Assembly (NCBI RefSeq): GCF_003667345.1
Contig: NZ_RCWF01000010.1
Span: 30,855-94,854, forward strand
DNA from: Poseidonibacter antarcticus
GTDB taxonomy: Bacteria; Campylobacterota; Campylobacteria; Campylobacterales; Arcobacteraceae
Direction: 5' to 3'
Length of the DNA: 64,000 nt
A program made the translations under genes and the position numbers. Within the stretch, counting starts at the first letter, position 1, and each line of letters opens with the position of its first letter. The notes under the pieces are model-generated. The model did no database searches, had not been told where the DNA came from, and worked only from the letters and a program-made list of their open reading frames with translations. This document shows, one piece after another, positions 17,073 through 27,323 of this stretch.

Positions 17073-17474
17073 TTAATACAAGTCATAAGTAGTTTCAATA
17101 ATTCCATCTTCATTTAACTTTTTACAAATAGGACCAACATCAGGGGTTATGCTAAGTGTTAATTCATCTCCATCATCATCTTTTTTTACTTCTAATACAA
17201 CACAATTATTTTCATTTTCTTTATAAGTAACTTTTAAATCTTCTATTGTCCAATTTTGTTCATTTAAAGTAACAGCATCAGATATTTTATCAATTTCATT
17301 ATTTACTAAATAATAACTTTGAATAGAAGTAGTAGCAGTTGCTATATCTCTTTTAATAGTAGAAATTACAGCAGAATTTTTAGTATCTAAGTATTTTGGA
17401 ATTGCAAAAGAAGAGATAATACCAATAACTACAATAGCAAATATTAACTCTAAAAGTGAAAATGCATTTTTCAT
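17073..17474 (-). CDS. Type IV pilin-like pseudopilin
   Basis: This 133-residue protein has a short leader and the prepilin motif. Cleavage is expected after A4, giving a mature FSLLE with the conserved Glu at +5 and a hydrophobic helix to about residue 28 that ends in AIPKYLD. Two Cys in the C-terminal half (VVLEVKK region and GPICKKL) could form a disulfide. Such proteins assemble in type II secretion or competence pseudopili. No secretion ATPase or peptidase gene is adjacent. The stop is adjacent to that of the convergent DNA ligase gene. Confidence 0.8.
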   Translation of the reverse strand: MKNAFSLLELIFAIVVIGIISSFAIPKYLDTKNSAVISTIKRDIATATTSIQSYYLVNNEIDKISDAVTLNEQNWTIEDLKVTYKENENNCVVLEVKKDDDGDELTLSITPDVGPICKKLNEDGIIETTYDLY

Positions 17475-17522
17475 TATAATCCTTTATATTAATAATATAA
17501 AACATTATAAAGTAATTTTACT

Positions 17523-18863
17523 TTATTTTGCCCCTACTTTTGATAGTACAACATTAATTGTTTTCATAAAAATTACAAAATCCATCCATAATGACCAATT
17601 TTGGATATACCATTTATCAAGTTCTATTCTTTCTTTGAAAGTTAATTCATTTCTTCCACTAACTTGCCAAAGCCCTGTAATACCAGGTTTTACTTTTAAG
17701 ATAGTATCTTCATTTATTTTACCTATTTTTGCTTTTTCATTTAGCATATAAGGTCTAGGACCTATTAAATTCATATCACCTCTTAAAATATTAAAAAATT
17801 GAGGAAATTCATCTAATGATGTAGCTCTTAAAAATTTACCTATTTTTGTAATTCTAGGATCGTGTTTATATTTATGATAGATATTATAATACTCTATTTC
17901 TTCGGAATTTTCTTTTAAATATTTATCTAAAAGTTCATTTCCATTTATATACATAGTTCTATATTTATAACATCTAAAAATTTTTCCATTTTTCCCAAAA
18001 CGCTTTTGTTTAAAAAAAACAGTACCTTGAGAATCAAGCTTAATCACAATAGCTATAAAAAGATGTAAAAGTAATGCAAATGGTAAAATACAAATAACTA
18101 AAGATTTTTCAAAAACATATTTAATAAGTATATTTTTGAAATTTAACAATCTATTTTCAATATGAATAGCAGATAATCTAATATTAAAATAATCTACTAC
18201 ATTTGTATGTGAAAAATCTAAGTGATACATATAAGGAATAATATACATATCTCTTGTTCTTTTTGAATGTATTTTAATGATTTTTTCTAATTTTTTAATT
18301 TCAAAATTTTTTGAAGATATAAGAACTATATCATATCTTTTTTTTGATATTTTAAAACCAAAATACCAGTTTTCAATCATTTCATTACATAATGTTTCAT
18401 ATTGTGAGGAGTTTGCAATTATTTTTACTTTTATTTTAAAAATATCAAAACGAAATAAAAATCTCTTAAATAACCTTTTTGAAAAAGGAATTAAAAAAGC
18501 AGATATTAAAAAGAATATTATTATAAAACTTCTTGAATAATCATTTGATATTTTTGCAAAAGTCATAACTGTAAAAACAGCTATAAAAGATAAAATCAAG
18601 CCTTTAAAAACTCTTTTTGTATCAGCCCAAAAATCATATCGTATAAAATAAATTTTTTCTAAAATAAAAATAAAAAGTACAACTAAAATTATCCAATAAT
18701 AATTGCTAATATTTGAAGCAATAAATTCTGGCATAGTATTTGTTGGGATATCACTTCTTAGATACTTACTTATTTCCAAAGAAAAAAGTAAAATAAGAAA
18801 ATCCATACTAAGTAATAAAAACATATATATTGTAGTTGATAGATTAAATTTATTTATTTGCAT
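17523..18863 (-). CDS. Polyprenyl-phosphate sugar-1-phosphate transferase (WbaP/WcaJ type)
   Basis: A 446-residue membrane protein with four or five N-terminal membrane helices, a central CoA-binding-like region, one more helix near 250-275, and the catalytic bacterial sugar transferase domain. The domain carries KRFGKNGKIFRCYKYRTM, RATSLDEFPQFFNIL, LIGPRPYM and the C-terminal KPGITGLWQVSGRN. It moves a sugar-1-phosphate from a nucleotide sugar to undecaprenyl phosphate, the first step of O-antigen or exopolysaccharide assembly. It begins the minus-strand polysaccharide cluster. Substrate sugar cannot be told from sequence. Confidence 0.88.
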   Translation of the reverse strand: MQINKFNLSTTIYMFLLLSMDFLILLFSLEISKYLRSDIPTNTMPEFIASNISNYYWIILVVLFIFILEKIYFIRYDFWADTKRVFKGLILSFIAVFTVMTFAKISNDYSRSFIIIFFLISAFLIPFSKRLFKRFLFRFDIFKIKVKIIANSSQYETLCNEMIENWYFGFKISKKRYDIVLISSKNFEIKKLEKIIKIHSKRTRDMYIIPYMYHLDFSHTNVVDYFNIRLSAIHIENRLLNFKNILIKYVFEKSLVICILPFALLLHLFIAIVIKLDSQGTVFFKQKRFGKNGKIFRCYKYRTMYINGNELLDKYLKENSEEIEYYNIYHKYKHDPRITKIGKFLRATSLDEFPQFFNILRGDMNLIGPRPYMLNEKAKIGKINEDTILKVKPGITGLWQVSGRNELTFKERIELDKWYIQNWSLWMDFVIFMKTINVVLSKVGAK

Positions 18864-18887
18864 AAATCATTATACTTTATTTTATAA

Positions 18888-19982
18888 TTAAATTTGTTTA
18901 ATTTTACTATCTACAAATAATTTAAACTCTTTTTTAAATCGTTCTTGGCTATATTTTTTTGATAATAAAGATATTTTTTTATAATCAAAATCCATAAGTT
19001 CAAACCTTTTAATAGCATCAATAATATCTTCACAAGTTTGTTTTTGAAAATGAACACCATTTACTCCATCAATTACAGTTTCAGCTGTTCCACCATCGTT
19101 TAAAGCAATAACAGGCGTACCACAAGCTTGCGCTTCAATAGGAACTATTCCAAAGTCTTCAATAGCTGCATATACAAAAGCACGAGCTTTTTGCATATAC
19201 TTTATCATTTCATCAAACTCTTGATAACCTAAAAGTACAATATTTTCTTTTGCTATTTTTTTAATTAACTTATATTCTTCACCATTTCCAATTACCACTA
19301 GTTTTTTATTTGGCATTTGATTAAAAGCTTCAACTATTAATTTTGTTTTTTTATATGGAACTAATCTACATGCAGTTAGATAATAATCTTCTTTTTTTTC
19401 ATTTAAAATGAATTTGTTTGTATTTACAGGTGGATAGATTACTGTAGATTCTCTTTTATAAGTTTTATCTATTCTTTTTTGTACAAATTCTGAATTTGCA
19501 ATAAAAAAATCAACTCTTGATAAAGTTTTTATATCCCATTTTCTTAATCTTTTTAAGGTTTGCTCTACTAGAATTTTTTTGGGTTGTTTTATATTTGAAG
19601 TATATTCATCATATAAATCCCATGCATAACGAATAGGAGTATGACAATAAGATATATGAATCTGTGAAGGTGCAGTTTTAACACCTTTTGCAACAGCCCA
19701 TGAAGAAGAAATTATTAAATCATAAGAAGATAAATCAAAACTTTCAATTGCTTTTGAGAATAAAGGTAAATAGTTTCTAAAATGATTTTTTGCAAAAGGA
19801 AGTTTTTGTATAAAAGAAGTTTTTACTATTTTTTCATTTATTACATCTTTTCTATTCTTTTCATTTAAAAAGTCAACTAAAGAAAAAATATCAGAACTTG
19901 GATAAATATCTATTATATTTTTCAGAACTTTTTCAGCACCTGCATTTGTAACAAGCCAGTCGTGTATTATTGCTATTTTCAA
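18888..19982 (-). CDS. GT4 glycosyltransferase (mannosyl/rhamnosyl type)
   Basis: A 364-residue GT-B fold family 4 enzyme. The motif HISYCHTPIRYAWDLYDEY is characteristic of mannosyl- and rhamnosyltransferases of the WbaZ/WbpZ type. The C-terminal EDFGIVPIEAQACGTPV is the nucleotide-sugar site. It acts at the cytoplasmic face on lipid-linked glycans. It overlaps the next GT4 gene by 4 bases (ATGA), so they are coupled. GDP-rhamnose or GDP-mannose is the likely donor, given Gmd and Rmd in the same operon. Confidence 0.85.
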   Translation of the reverse strand: MKIAIIHDWLVTNAGAEKVLKNIIDIYPSSDIFSLVDFLNEKNRKDVINEKIVKTSFIQKLPFAKNHFRNYLPLFSKAIESFDLSSYDLIISSSWAVAKGVKTAPSQIHISYCHTPIRYAWDLYDEYTSNIKQPKKILVEQTLKRLRKWDIKTLSRVDFFIANSEFVQKRIDKTYKRESTVIYPPVNTNKFILNEKKEDYYLTACRLVPYKKTKLIVEAFNQMPNKKLVVIGNGEEYKLIKKIAKENIVLLGYQEFDEMIKYMQKARAFVYAAIEDFGIVPIEAQACGTPVIALNDGGTAETVIDGVNGVHFQKQTCEDIIDAIKRFELMDFDYKKISLLSKKYSQERFKKEFKLFVDSKIKQI

Positions 19983-21097
19983 TTTTTTAAAACTTCTTCA
20001 AATAAATCAAGATGTTCTTTTGCTGATTTTTCCCATGAAAACAACTTTGCTCTTTTAAGTCCTTTTTCTATCATCCTAGTTTGTAATTTTGTATCATTTA
20101 ACACCAATTCTATTTTATCTTTTATATCTTTTATCTCATAAGGATTACAATATACAACAGCATCTGCACCAACTTCTGGTAAAGAAGTAGTATCACTACA
20201 AATAACAGGAGTTCCACAAGCCATAGATTCAAGAATAGGTAAACCAAAACCTTCATAAAAAGAAGGAAATAAAAAACAAGAGCTAAGATTGTAAACTTTT
20301 GCAAGTTCAATATCAGAAATAAAACCAAGATAAATAATATTTTCTTTGTTTTTATTTATAATATTCATTATCTCTTTATTTTCCCACCCTTTAAACCCAG
20401 CCAGAACAAGCTTATATTCATTTTTTATATTATCTGATAAAAGATTATATGCTTGTAATAATCCAATCAAGTTCTTTCTTGGTTCTATACTTCCAACACT
20501 AAATATAAACTTCTTAGGAATTTCAAAATCCAATTTTAAATCATTATGAATTTTAAATAAATTATGGTCTATTCCATGATAAATTACTTTAATTTGCTCG
20601 TCTTTAAAATCTAATCTTTCCAAAATCTCTTGTTTAGAAAATTCTGATCCTGTAATAAGCATATCGCTTCTAATTATATTTTTGAAAAAATACTTTTCAA
20701 AATATTCTATTCTTTCTTTTGGATGGAAATCTTTATGTAATATAAATGAAAAGTCATGTACTGTTGTAATAGTTTTCTTTGCTTTTATACCTTCATTTGG
20801 TATAAAATTAGGTTGCCAATAAAGATCATAAGATGGAACAAAAAATCTACTAGAAACTCCTATGATTTTTCTTGCTACTTTTTTTAATATTTGACTTTTC
20901 GATAAAAGTTTCTTCAATATTTTCAAATCTCTTTTATCCGTAGATTGAATCAATGTTTTACTATAATATCCATAAAAGAAACTACTTTGAATATCTTTGT
21001 TCTTTTCTATTTTTTTAGCAATTGCATAAGTATATCTACCAATTCCAGTTAAAGGAGATAATAAAGAAATACAATCAATAAGAATCTTAGGCTTCAT
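19979..21097 (-). CDS. GT4 glycosyltransferase (mannosyl/rhamnosyl type)
   Basis: A 372-residue GT4 enzyme. It starts with GIGRYTYAIAK, has VHDFSFILHKDFHP mid-protein and the C-terminal PSFYEGFGLPILESMACGTPV donor-binding motif. Similar to WbpX/WbpY and WbdA/WbdB-like transferases that polymerise mannose or D-rhamnose O-chains. It overlaps the Rmd gene by 11 bases and the following GT4 gene by 4, so all lie on one transcript. Confidence 0.85.
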   Translation of the reverse strand: MKPKILIDCISLLSPLTGIGRYTYAIAKKIEKNKDIQSSFFYGYYSKTLIQSTDKRDLKILKKLLSKSQILKKVARKIIGVSSRFFVPSYDLYWQPNFIPNEGIKAKKTITTVHDFSFILHKDFHPKERIEYFEKYFFKNIIRSDMLITGSEFSKQEILERLDFKDEQIKVIYHGIDHNLFKIHNDLKLDFEIPKKFIFSVGSIEPRKNLIGLLQAYNLLSDNIKNEYKLVLAGFKGWENKEIMNIINKNKENIIYLGFISDIELAKVYNLSSCFLFPSFYEGFGLPILESMACGTPVICSDTTSLPEVGADAVVYCNPYEIKDIKDKIELVLNDTKLQTRMIEKGLKRAKLFSWEKSAKEHLDLFEEVLKN

Positions 21098-21944
21098 ATA
21101 AGCCCTTTAAAGTATTTTCTATTTTATCTATTTTTATTTCACCTATTAATTCAAAAAGTTTTTTTGAACTTCCACATAAAGTTTTTATTTCATCTTTTCG
21201 CACAAAAGCAGGATTTACTAAAACTTTTATTTCATATCCTGATATTTTATTCATTAGTTTTATTACATCTAAAAGTGCAATAGGATTTTGTGAAGCTATA
21301 TTTACTATTTGGCTTTTTTCTTTTGTTATAAGTAACTTAGAATAAACCTCACAAACAAAATTAACATCATTAAATTCTCGTTTTACATCTAAATTACCCA
21401 ATTCTATTTCTTTTTTATTCTCTTTAAAGTGAGAAACAATTTTAGGTATTAAAAAATGTTGGGCTTGTCCTATTCCTGTATAATTAAAAGGTCTTGTAAT
21501 AATTATTGGTAATTTATTAAAATATCCACTTGCTAAACATTCCATAGAGTATTTACTAGCTCCATAATGATTAGCTGGCTTTGGACAAAGAGATTCATCT
21601 AATACTTCTTTACATTGATTTCCATATATGGTTGCAGAGCTTGAAAGTATAATATTTTCTACTTTTAAATTTGTTTGTAAAATTGCATCAAGTAAGTTTG
21701 TTGTTCCAATTGTATTGATTTTATAAAAATCTTCATTGTTTTTATGTGCAGCAAAAGATATTCCAGCTAAATGAATTATAAAATTTGGTTTAAATTTATT
21801 TAATACATTTACAATATCTTCTTTATTTGTAATATCACAAGTTTTTGAAGTAGTACCTACTACTTCAAAATTCTTCTCTTTTAGATATTTTTCTAAGTGT
21901 TTTCCTGTGAAACTATTAATTCCAGTTATTAAGACTTTTTTCAT
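21087..21944 (-). CDS. rmd: GDP-6-deoxy-D-mannose reductase (Rmd-like)
   Basis: A 285-residue short-chain dehydrogenase of the extended type. The NAD(P)-binding glycine loop is TGINSFTGKHL near residues 6-16. The catalytic pair is in YGASKYSMECL. FNYTGIGQAQHFLIPKI fits the Rmd subgroup. Rmd reduces the 4-keto group of GDP-4-keto-6-deoxymannose to give GDP-D-rhamnose. The adjacent gene, 3 bases away, encodes Gmd, which makes that intermediate. A different 4-reductase or epimerase outcome cannot be excluded from sequence alone. Confidence 0.8.
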   Translation of the reverse strand: MKKVLITGINSFTGKHLEKYLKEKNFEVVGTTSKTCDITNKEDIVNVLNKFKPNFIIHLAGISFAAHKNNEDFYKINTIGTTNLLDAILQTNLKVENIILSSSATIYGNQCKEVLDESLCPKPANHYGASKYSMECLASGYFNKLPIIITRPFNYTGIGQAQHFLIPKIVSHFKENKKEIELGNLDVKREFNDVNFVCEVYSKLLITKEKSQIVNIASQNPIALLDVIKLMNKISGYEIKVLVNPAFVRKDEIKTLCGSSKKLFELIGEIKIDKIENTLKGLYEA

Positions 21945-21947
21945 TTA

Positions 21948-22982
21948 TTAAAAAGAAAAACCTATTTCATTTCTTCTTAAATCTTCTTTTACCATCATTG
22001 CACATAATTCTTCAAGTGTACACTTAGGTTCCCATCCTAATTCATCTTTTGCTTTTTGTGGATTTCCAATTAGAAGTTCAACTTCAGCTGGTCTATAAAA
22101 TTTTGGATTTACTTTTACTAAAGTTTTTCCTGTTGCTTTATCTACTGCTATTTCATCTTCAGCTTTTCCTCTAAATTCAACTTCAATTCCAACTGCTTTA
22201 AAAGACATTGTTACAAAATCTCTTACTGTTTCAGTTCTATTAGTTGCAAGTAAAAAAGTGTCAGGTTTAGGAGCTTGAAGCATAAGATACATTCCCTCAA
22301 CATAATCTTTTGCAAAACCCCAATCTCTTTTTGCATCCATATTTCCAAGTTCTATATGATCTAATTTCCCAAGTTTTATTTTTGCTACACTATCTGTGAT
22401 TTTTCTTGTTACAAATTCTTGACCTCTTAATGGTGATTCATGATTAAAAAGAATTCCACTTGTTGCAAATATATCATAAGCTTCTCTATAATTTACTACC
22501 ATCCAATGTGCATACATTTTTGCAGCTCCATAAGGACTTCGTGGCCAAAATGGTGTTTTTTCTGTTTGTGGAATTTCTTGAACATCACCAAACATTTCAG
22601 AAGTACTTGCTTGATAAAATTTAATTTTAGGATTTACAATTCTAATAGCTTCAAGTAAATGAACACAACCAAGACCTGTAATATGAGCTGTTGCAATTGG
22701 TTGTTCAAAAGAAACTCCCACAAAACTTTGAGCTGCTAAATTATAGATTTCATCAGGTTTAATATCAGCTACCATTCTAATACTATTTGATTGATCAGTT
22801 AAATCATATTCTACTAAATGTAAGTTTTCATGATTTTTAATTCCTAACTCTTCAATTCTCCAAAAATTAACAGAAGAAGTTCTTCTATATGTACCATAAA
22901 CATCATAACCTTTTTCTAAAAGTAAGGCAGCTAAATAAGCTCCATCTTGTCCTGTAATACCTGTAATTATTGCTTTTTTCAT
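21948..22982 (-). CDS. gmd: GDP-mannose 4,6-dehydratase
   Basis: A 344-residue enzyme. The NADP loop is [16 protein letters not shown], the catalytic Tyr and Lys are in [12 protein letters not shown], and [16 protein letters not shown] is diagnostic for Gmd. It converts GDP-D-mannose to GDP-4-keto-6-deoxy-D-mannose. ManC at 54408 supplies GDP-mannose and Rmd next to it finishes GDP-D-rhamnose. The upstream boundary is the TolC-like gene 25 bases away on the same strand. Confidence 0.95.
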   Translation of the reverse strand: MKKAIITGITGQDGAYLAALLLEKGYDVYGTYRRTSSVNFWRIEELGIKNHENLHLVEYDLTDQSNSIRMVADIKPDEIYNLAAQSFVGVSFEQPIATAHITGLGCVHLLEAIRIVNPKIKFYQASTSEMFGDVQEIPQTEKTPFWPRSPYGAAKMYAHWMVVNYREAYDIFATSGILFNHESPLRGQEFVTRKITDSVAKIKLGKLDHIELGNMDAKRDWGFAKDYVEGMYLMLQAPKPDTFLLATNRTETVRDFVTMSFKAVGIEVEFRGKAEDEIAVDKATGKTLVKVNPKFYRPAEVELLIGNPQKAKDELGWEPKCTLEELCAMMVKEDLRRNEIGFSF

Positions 22983-23007
22983 ATAATTTTTCCCTTCAAT
23001 ATATATA

Positions 23008-24261
23008 TTATAATGCTAAATTTAGATTTCCTGCTAAGAATTTAAGTCTTAGATTTATTCTTAGTTTTTCATATTTAGCTTCAATTATTTTGTGTTTCTT
23101 TTCTGCAAACATAAATTCTACTTCTGCTAAATCAACTCTATTTTTTAAATTTTTCTCAAAACTTTTTAATATAGAATTATAATATATTTCAGTATCTTTT
23201 ATAGCTGAACTATAAATCTCGATTTTTTCAACTTGTATTTCTTTTAATAACATAAGCTCTTCATACTCATTTTTTGTTTGCTCAATTTTATCAATAAAAT
23301 CCATTTTTGAAGCTTCATAAGATAATCTATTTTGCTCAATCTTAGCATTAGTACCTCCACCTTCATAAAGTGGTATTTTTAATTCAAATAATATTCTTTT
23401 ATCTGTTTCATAATCATCAATATAATTATTTGAATCATATTTTGTATAATTTGCTCTTAATGCTAATACGGGATAATGTCCAGTTTTAGATGTTTCTACT
23501 CTTTGTTTAACTAAATTAATTCCAACTTTTCCACCTTTTAGTTTTAAGTTATCAAGAAGTAATTTATCAAATTCATAATTTACATCATAACTTTCTATAT
23601 CTTTAACTTCTTCAAGACTATCAACTTTTTTATTCATAAAATGATGAAGTTTTAATTTTTCTAATTTTAGATCATTTTTATATTCATTTAACTTAATATA
23701 AATATCATTATAATCCAATTTCGATTTATCTAATTGATTTTTAGCAAGTAGATTTAGTTTATACATCTTTTCAAATTGAAGTCTTTTTGTTTCATAGTAT
23801 TTTAACTCTTTTTTCGTAGTTTCAATTAAACTTTTTGAAATCAATCCATCAATAAAAACATCTATAGCTGATAAAGCTGTTTCTTGTTTTTTTTCTTCTA
23901 GAAGTATTTCTTGCAATTTCATATCATATTTAGCCTCTTTTATAGAAGAATAAATAGATCCATCATATATAGATTGAGAAAGAGAAAATTCTAAACTATT
24001 ATAATTTTCTTTTTCTGTTCTTTGGATTTCAGTATTTGTTAAATAAGATCTATTTGACTTAGTCAAAGTAGAACTAATATTAGGATATAATCTTGCTTTT
24101 TGAATATCTAAATCTTGCTTTCTTGATTCAGTATCATAATAATTAGTTTTAATAGATTCATCATTTTGTAAAGTAAATGAATAAACATCTTTTAATGAAA
24201 TTCCAAATGAAAGTATAGGAATAATCGTTAAAATGGGGATATATCTTAATTTATTTTTCAT
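23008..24261 (-). CDS. TolC-family outer membrane factor of type I secretion (SapF-like)
   Basis: A 417-residue outer membrane efflux protein with a signal peptide (about 1-22) and two long helical OEP repeats. The second ends [28 protein letters not shown] (split here at positions about 290-315). It forms the outer-membrane channel of a type I secretion system. It lies 2 bases downstream of the HlyD gene, which overlaps the ABC gene, so the three make a complete exporter in the order ABC, HlyD, TolC. This is also the order of sapD, sapE and sapF in Campylobacter fetus. Confidence 0.88.
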   Translation of the reverse strand: MKNKLRYIPILTIIPILSFGISLKDVYSFTLQNDESIKTNYYDTESRKQDLDIQKARLYPNISSTLTKSNRSYLTNTEIQRTEKENYNSLEFSLSQSIYDGSIYSSIKEAKYDMKLQEILLEEKKQETALSAIDVFIDGLISKSLIETTKKELKYYETKRLQFEKMYKLNLLAKNQLDKSKLDYNDIYIKLNEYKNDLKLEKLKLHHFMNKKVDSLEEVKDIESYDVNYEFDKLLLDNLKLKGGKVGINLVKQRVETSKTGHYPVLALRANYTKYDSNNYIDDYETDKRILFELKIPLYEGGGTNAKIEQNRLSYEASKMDFIDKIEQTKNEYEELMLLKEIQVEKIEIYSSAIKDTEIYYNSILKSFEKNLKNRVDLAEVEFMFAEKKHKIIEAKYEKLRINLRLKFLAGNLNLAL

Positions 24262-24263
24262 TA

Positions 24264-25571
24264 TTATTCCTCATTAAATGCTCTACTAATCATATCAACA
24301 AATGGCTTAATCAAATAACTAAGAGTAGTTCTATTTCCTGTTTTTATCATAGCTTCAACTGGCATACCAGGAAGTAAATAAAATCCATTTTCTTTAAGTT
24401 GTTTTTTACCCTCTTCTGTTAATATTAATTTCACTTCATAATAAGATGATCCACTTTGTTCATCAACAAAAGCATCTGCTGAAATATTTATAACTTTTGA
24501 TTCTACTGTATACGTTTGTTGAGTATTAAAAGCTGAAAATCTAGTATCTGCTAATAACCCTACTTTTAATTTATCAATATCTTGAGTTTGAGCCTTTGTT
24601 AAAATAAATAAATCACTGTCTTTTGGAACAATACTTAATATTGGTTTTGAAGAATCTATTACACCACCAATCGTATGAGCACTTAAGCCAATAATATAAC
24701 CTGATACAGGAGCTGTAATATTAACTCTTTTTAATTGATCTTTTGAAATTGTAATTTTTGATTGTAAATCAACTTTTTTTAAATCATACTCAACAATACT
24801 ATTTAAAACTTCATTTTGAAATTCTTTATTTTTTAATTCTTGTTGACCTTTAACCTCTTCAATTTGTGCATATAATCTTTTTTTATCAGATAAAGAGTTT
24901 TGAATATCACCTTTTATTTTTATCTCTTCTCTTCTTAACTCTTGTAGTTTTTGAATATCAACTAATCTTTGAGCAAATAATTCTTCTTGTGCACTAATAT
25001 CAGTTGATATTGATTTTAATCTATCTTTATTACTTTTTATAATAGAGTTTAAACCTGCAATCTGATTTTTAGATTGCATTATTTTTTGTTTACTTATTAA
25101 TTCTTCTTCTTCTACTGATCTTAGTTTAGATCTTAAAATATTAGTTTGACTATCTATAATAGTTTTTATACTTGCTTCATCTTTTTTATCTAATAACTCT
25201 TTAGGAAAATGTATAGTTAAACTTTTGTTTTTTTGAGCTTCAAGTCTTGCAGCTGCTGCTATTACACCATAATATTGATTTTGATTTGTTCTTAAACTTG
25301 ATTCTATTTGAGTAGAGTCTAAAACAATTAATGACTCGCCTTTTTCTACAAAATCACCATCTTTTACCAAAATCTCTTTTATTATTCCACCTTCATAATG
25401 CTGAACAGTTTTTTTATTCGTATCAACTGAAACTTCACCAGCTGATACAATAGATATTGCTAAAGGAGCAAACGCCATCCAACCAAAAAATAATCCAAAT
25501 ACTATAAAAAGAACACTAAATCCAAATTTTATAATATTATTTGGATTACTTATAATCTTATCATTTTCCAT
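24264..25571 (-). CDS. HlyD-family membrane fusion protein (SapE-like)
   Basis: A 435-residue periplasmic adaptor. One membrane helix lies at about 15-38, followed by a lipoyl half (YEGGIIKEILVKDGDFVEKG), a long coiled coil (about 90-260) and the second lipoyl half plus beta barrel (ITAPVSGYIIGL). It bridges the inner-membrane ABC transporter and the TolC channel. The start overlaps the ABC gene stop by one base. Confidence 0.92.
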   Translation of the reverse strand: MENDKIISNPNNIIKFGFSVLFIVFGLFFGWMAFAPLAISIVSAGEVSVDTNKKTVQHYEGGIIKEILVKDGDFVEKGESLIVLDSTQIESSLRTNQNQYYGVIAAAARLEAQKNKSLTIHFPKELLDKKDEASIKTIIDSQTNILRSKLRSVEEEELISKQKIMQSKNQIAGLNSIIKSNKDRLKSISTDISAQEELFAQRLVDIQKLQELRREEIKIKGDIQNSLSDKKRLYAQIEEVKGQQELKNKEFQNEVLNSIVEYDLKKVDLQSKITISKDQLKRVNITAPVSGYIIGLSAHTIGGVIDSSKPILSIVPKDSDLFILTKAQTQDIDKLKVGLLADTRFSAFNTQQTYTVESKVINISADAFVDEQSGSSYYEVKLILTEEGKKQLKENGFYLLPGMPVEAMIKTGNRTTLSYLIKPFVDMISRAFNEE

Positions 25572-27313
25572 TAATTAGCTCCTGGTTTACTTAATTGTAT
25601 TTTAGGTTTTACTTTATTTTCAAGCCCTTTTACAGCAGGTTGAGACATCCCTAGTTTTTGTAAAACTTCTTGTGTAGGACCATATAATTCTACTTTTCCA
25701 TCTTTCATATATGCAAGTTTTGTAGTTGCCATTAAAACATTTCTTTTATGAGTAATAAGAATAACAGTAGTTCCTCTTTCTTTTAATGCTTTAAGTGCTT
25801 CAACTAATGCTAATTCACCAACATCATCTAGATTTGAATTTGGTTCATCTAAAACTACAAGTATAGGATCATCATATAAAGCTCTTGCTAATGCAATTCT
25901 TTGTTTTTGACCACCTGAAAGTGAAGAAGAATTTATAACTGTGTCATAACCATCTGAAAGTTGTAAAATCATTTCATGAACACCAGCCATTTGTGCAGCT
26001 TTAACAACTTTTGTTGAATCTACTTCTGTAAATCTTGCAATATTTTGAGCAACAGTTCCTTCAAATAATTCTATATCTTGAGGTAAATATCCTATGAATT
26101 TTCCTAAAAACCCTCTATCATATTGTTTAATATCTGCTTTATCAAGTCTTACATTTCCATTATTTAATGGCCAAATACCTAATATAGCTCGAGCTAAACT
26201 TGATTTACCAGCGGCACTAGGTCCAATAATACCTACTATTTCACCTTTATCAATTTGAAGATTTACACCAAAAAGAGATGGTTTTGTAGCTTTTGGTGGA
26301 ACTAAAACTATATTTTCAACACTAATTTCACCTACAGGATCAGGAAGTTGCATATACTCAATATCAGCTGGCGAATTTTCTAAAAGTTCATCTATTCTTT
26401 TATATGATGTTCTTGCACTTGAAAATTGTTTCCATGTATTTACTATTAAATCCAAAGGAGCTAAAGCTCTTCCTAAAACAATAGAACCAGCAATCATCAT
26501 ACCAGGAGTAACTTCATTTGTAATAGCCAAATATCCACCTAAACCTAACATAAGTGATTGAAACATCATTCTTAATGTTTTTGTACTATTTGTCCAAATT
26601 GATGCATTTTCACTTGCAATAGTTTGTTGAGTTAAAAAATCATCATGTTTTTCTTTCCATGTCTTTTTTATACTAGGTAACATACCCATAGCATGAATAA
26701 CTTCTGAATTTCTAATATTTGATTCTACAAAAATAGAAGTACCTCTATTGGCTGCATTTGCTCTTCCTAAAGGTTCTTTTGTATGTTTTTCATTTATATA
26801 AGTTACAATTACTAAAACAGTTGCTGCAAATATTGCAAAATAACCATAATAAGGATGAAATATAAAAAGAATTCCTAAATATATAGGAAACCATGGAGCA
26901 TCAAAAAAAGCAAATAGACCATTTCCTGTCATAAATTGTCTCATTTGCGTTACATCAGAAATAGGAGAAGAAGTAGCTCTTGCTGGATCTTTATTTGCTT
27001 GATAAAATATTGAATCAAATACTCTAACAGTTAAAATATCATCAATTTTATTACTAAGTCTTACTATAATTTTTGATCTTGTTATTTCTAAAAGAGACAT
27101 AGTAATAAATAGTATTACAACAATCATTGTTAATAAAATCAATGTATCTACACTTTTACTAGTTACAACTCTGTCATATAGTTGTAACATATATAGGGGT
27201 GGAACTAACATTAAAAGATTGATAAAAAAACTAAAAAATCCTACTATTAAGAAATACTTTTTTAGTTTAAAAATAGAATCTTTTAATTCTGAGATTTGAC
27301 CAGGTTTTTGCAT
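25571..27313 (-). CDS. Type I secretion permease/ATPase (PrtD/SapD-like)
   Basis: This 580-residue protein has an N-terminal membrane domain (about 20-300) and an ABC ATPase. Walker A is GPSAAGKS at 364-371, the signature LSGGQKQR starts at 465, and Walker B is LVVLDEPNSNLDD from 485. The PrtD/RsaD-type subfamily lacks an N-terminal C39 peptidase and exports proteins with uncleaved C-terminal signals, such as S-layer and RTX proteins. It follows two SapC-family genes and precedes the HlyD and TolC genes. The likely substrate is the 3533-residue protein at 36150. Confidence 0.95.
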   Translation of the reverse strand: MQKPGQISELKDSIFKLKKYFLIVGFFSFFINLLMLVPPLYMLQLYDRVVTSKSVDTLILLTMIVVILFITMSLLEITRSKIIVRLSNKIDDILTVRVFDSIFYQANKDPARATSSPISDVTQMRQFMTGNGLFAFFDAPWFPIYLGILFIFHPYYGYFAIFAATVLVIVTYINEKHTKEPLGRANAANRGTSIFVESNIRNSEVIHAMGMLPSIKKTWKEKHDDFLTQQTIASENASIWTNSTKTLRMMFQSLMLGLGGYLAITNEVTPGMMIAGSIVLGRALAPLDLIVNTWKQFSSARTSYKRIDELLENSPADIEYMQLPDPVGEISVENIVLVPPKATKPSLFGVNLQIDKGEIVGIIGPSAAGKSSLARAILGIWPLNNGNVRLDKADIKQYDRGFLGKFIGYLPQDIELFEGTVAQNIARFTEVDSTKVVKAAQMAGVHEMILQLSDGYDTVINSSSLSGGQKQRIALARALYDDPILVVLDEPNSNLDDVGELALVEALKALKERGTTVILITHKRNVLMATTKLAYMKDGKVELYGPTQEVLQKLGMSQPAVKGLENKVKPKIQLSKPGAN

Positions 27314-27323
27314 TTATTTTCCT

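Noticed and set aside
22440..23182. Plus-strand frames opposite gmd and the TolC-like gene
   Set aside because: They are shadows of clearly recognised minus-strand genes with conserved motifs.
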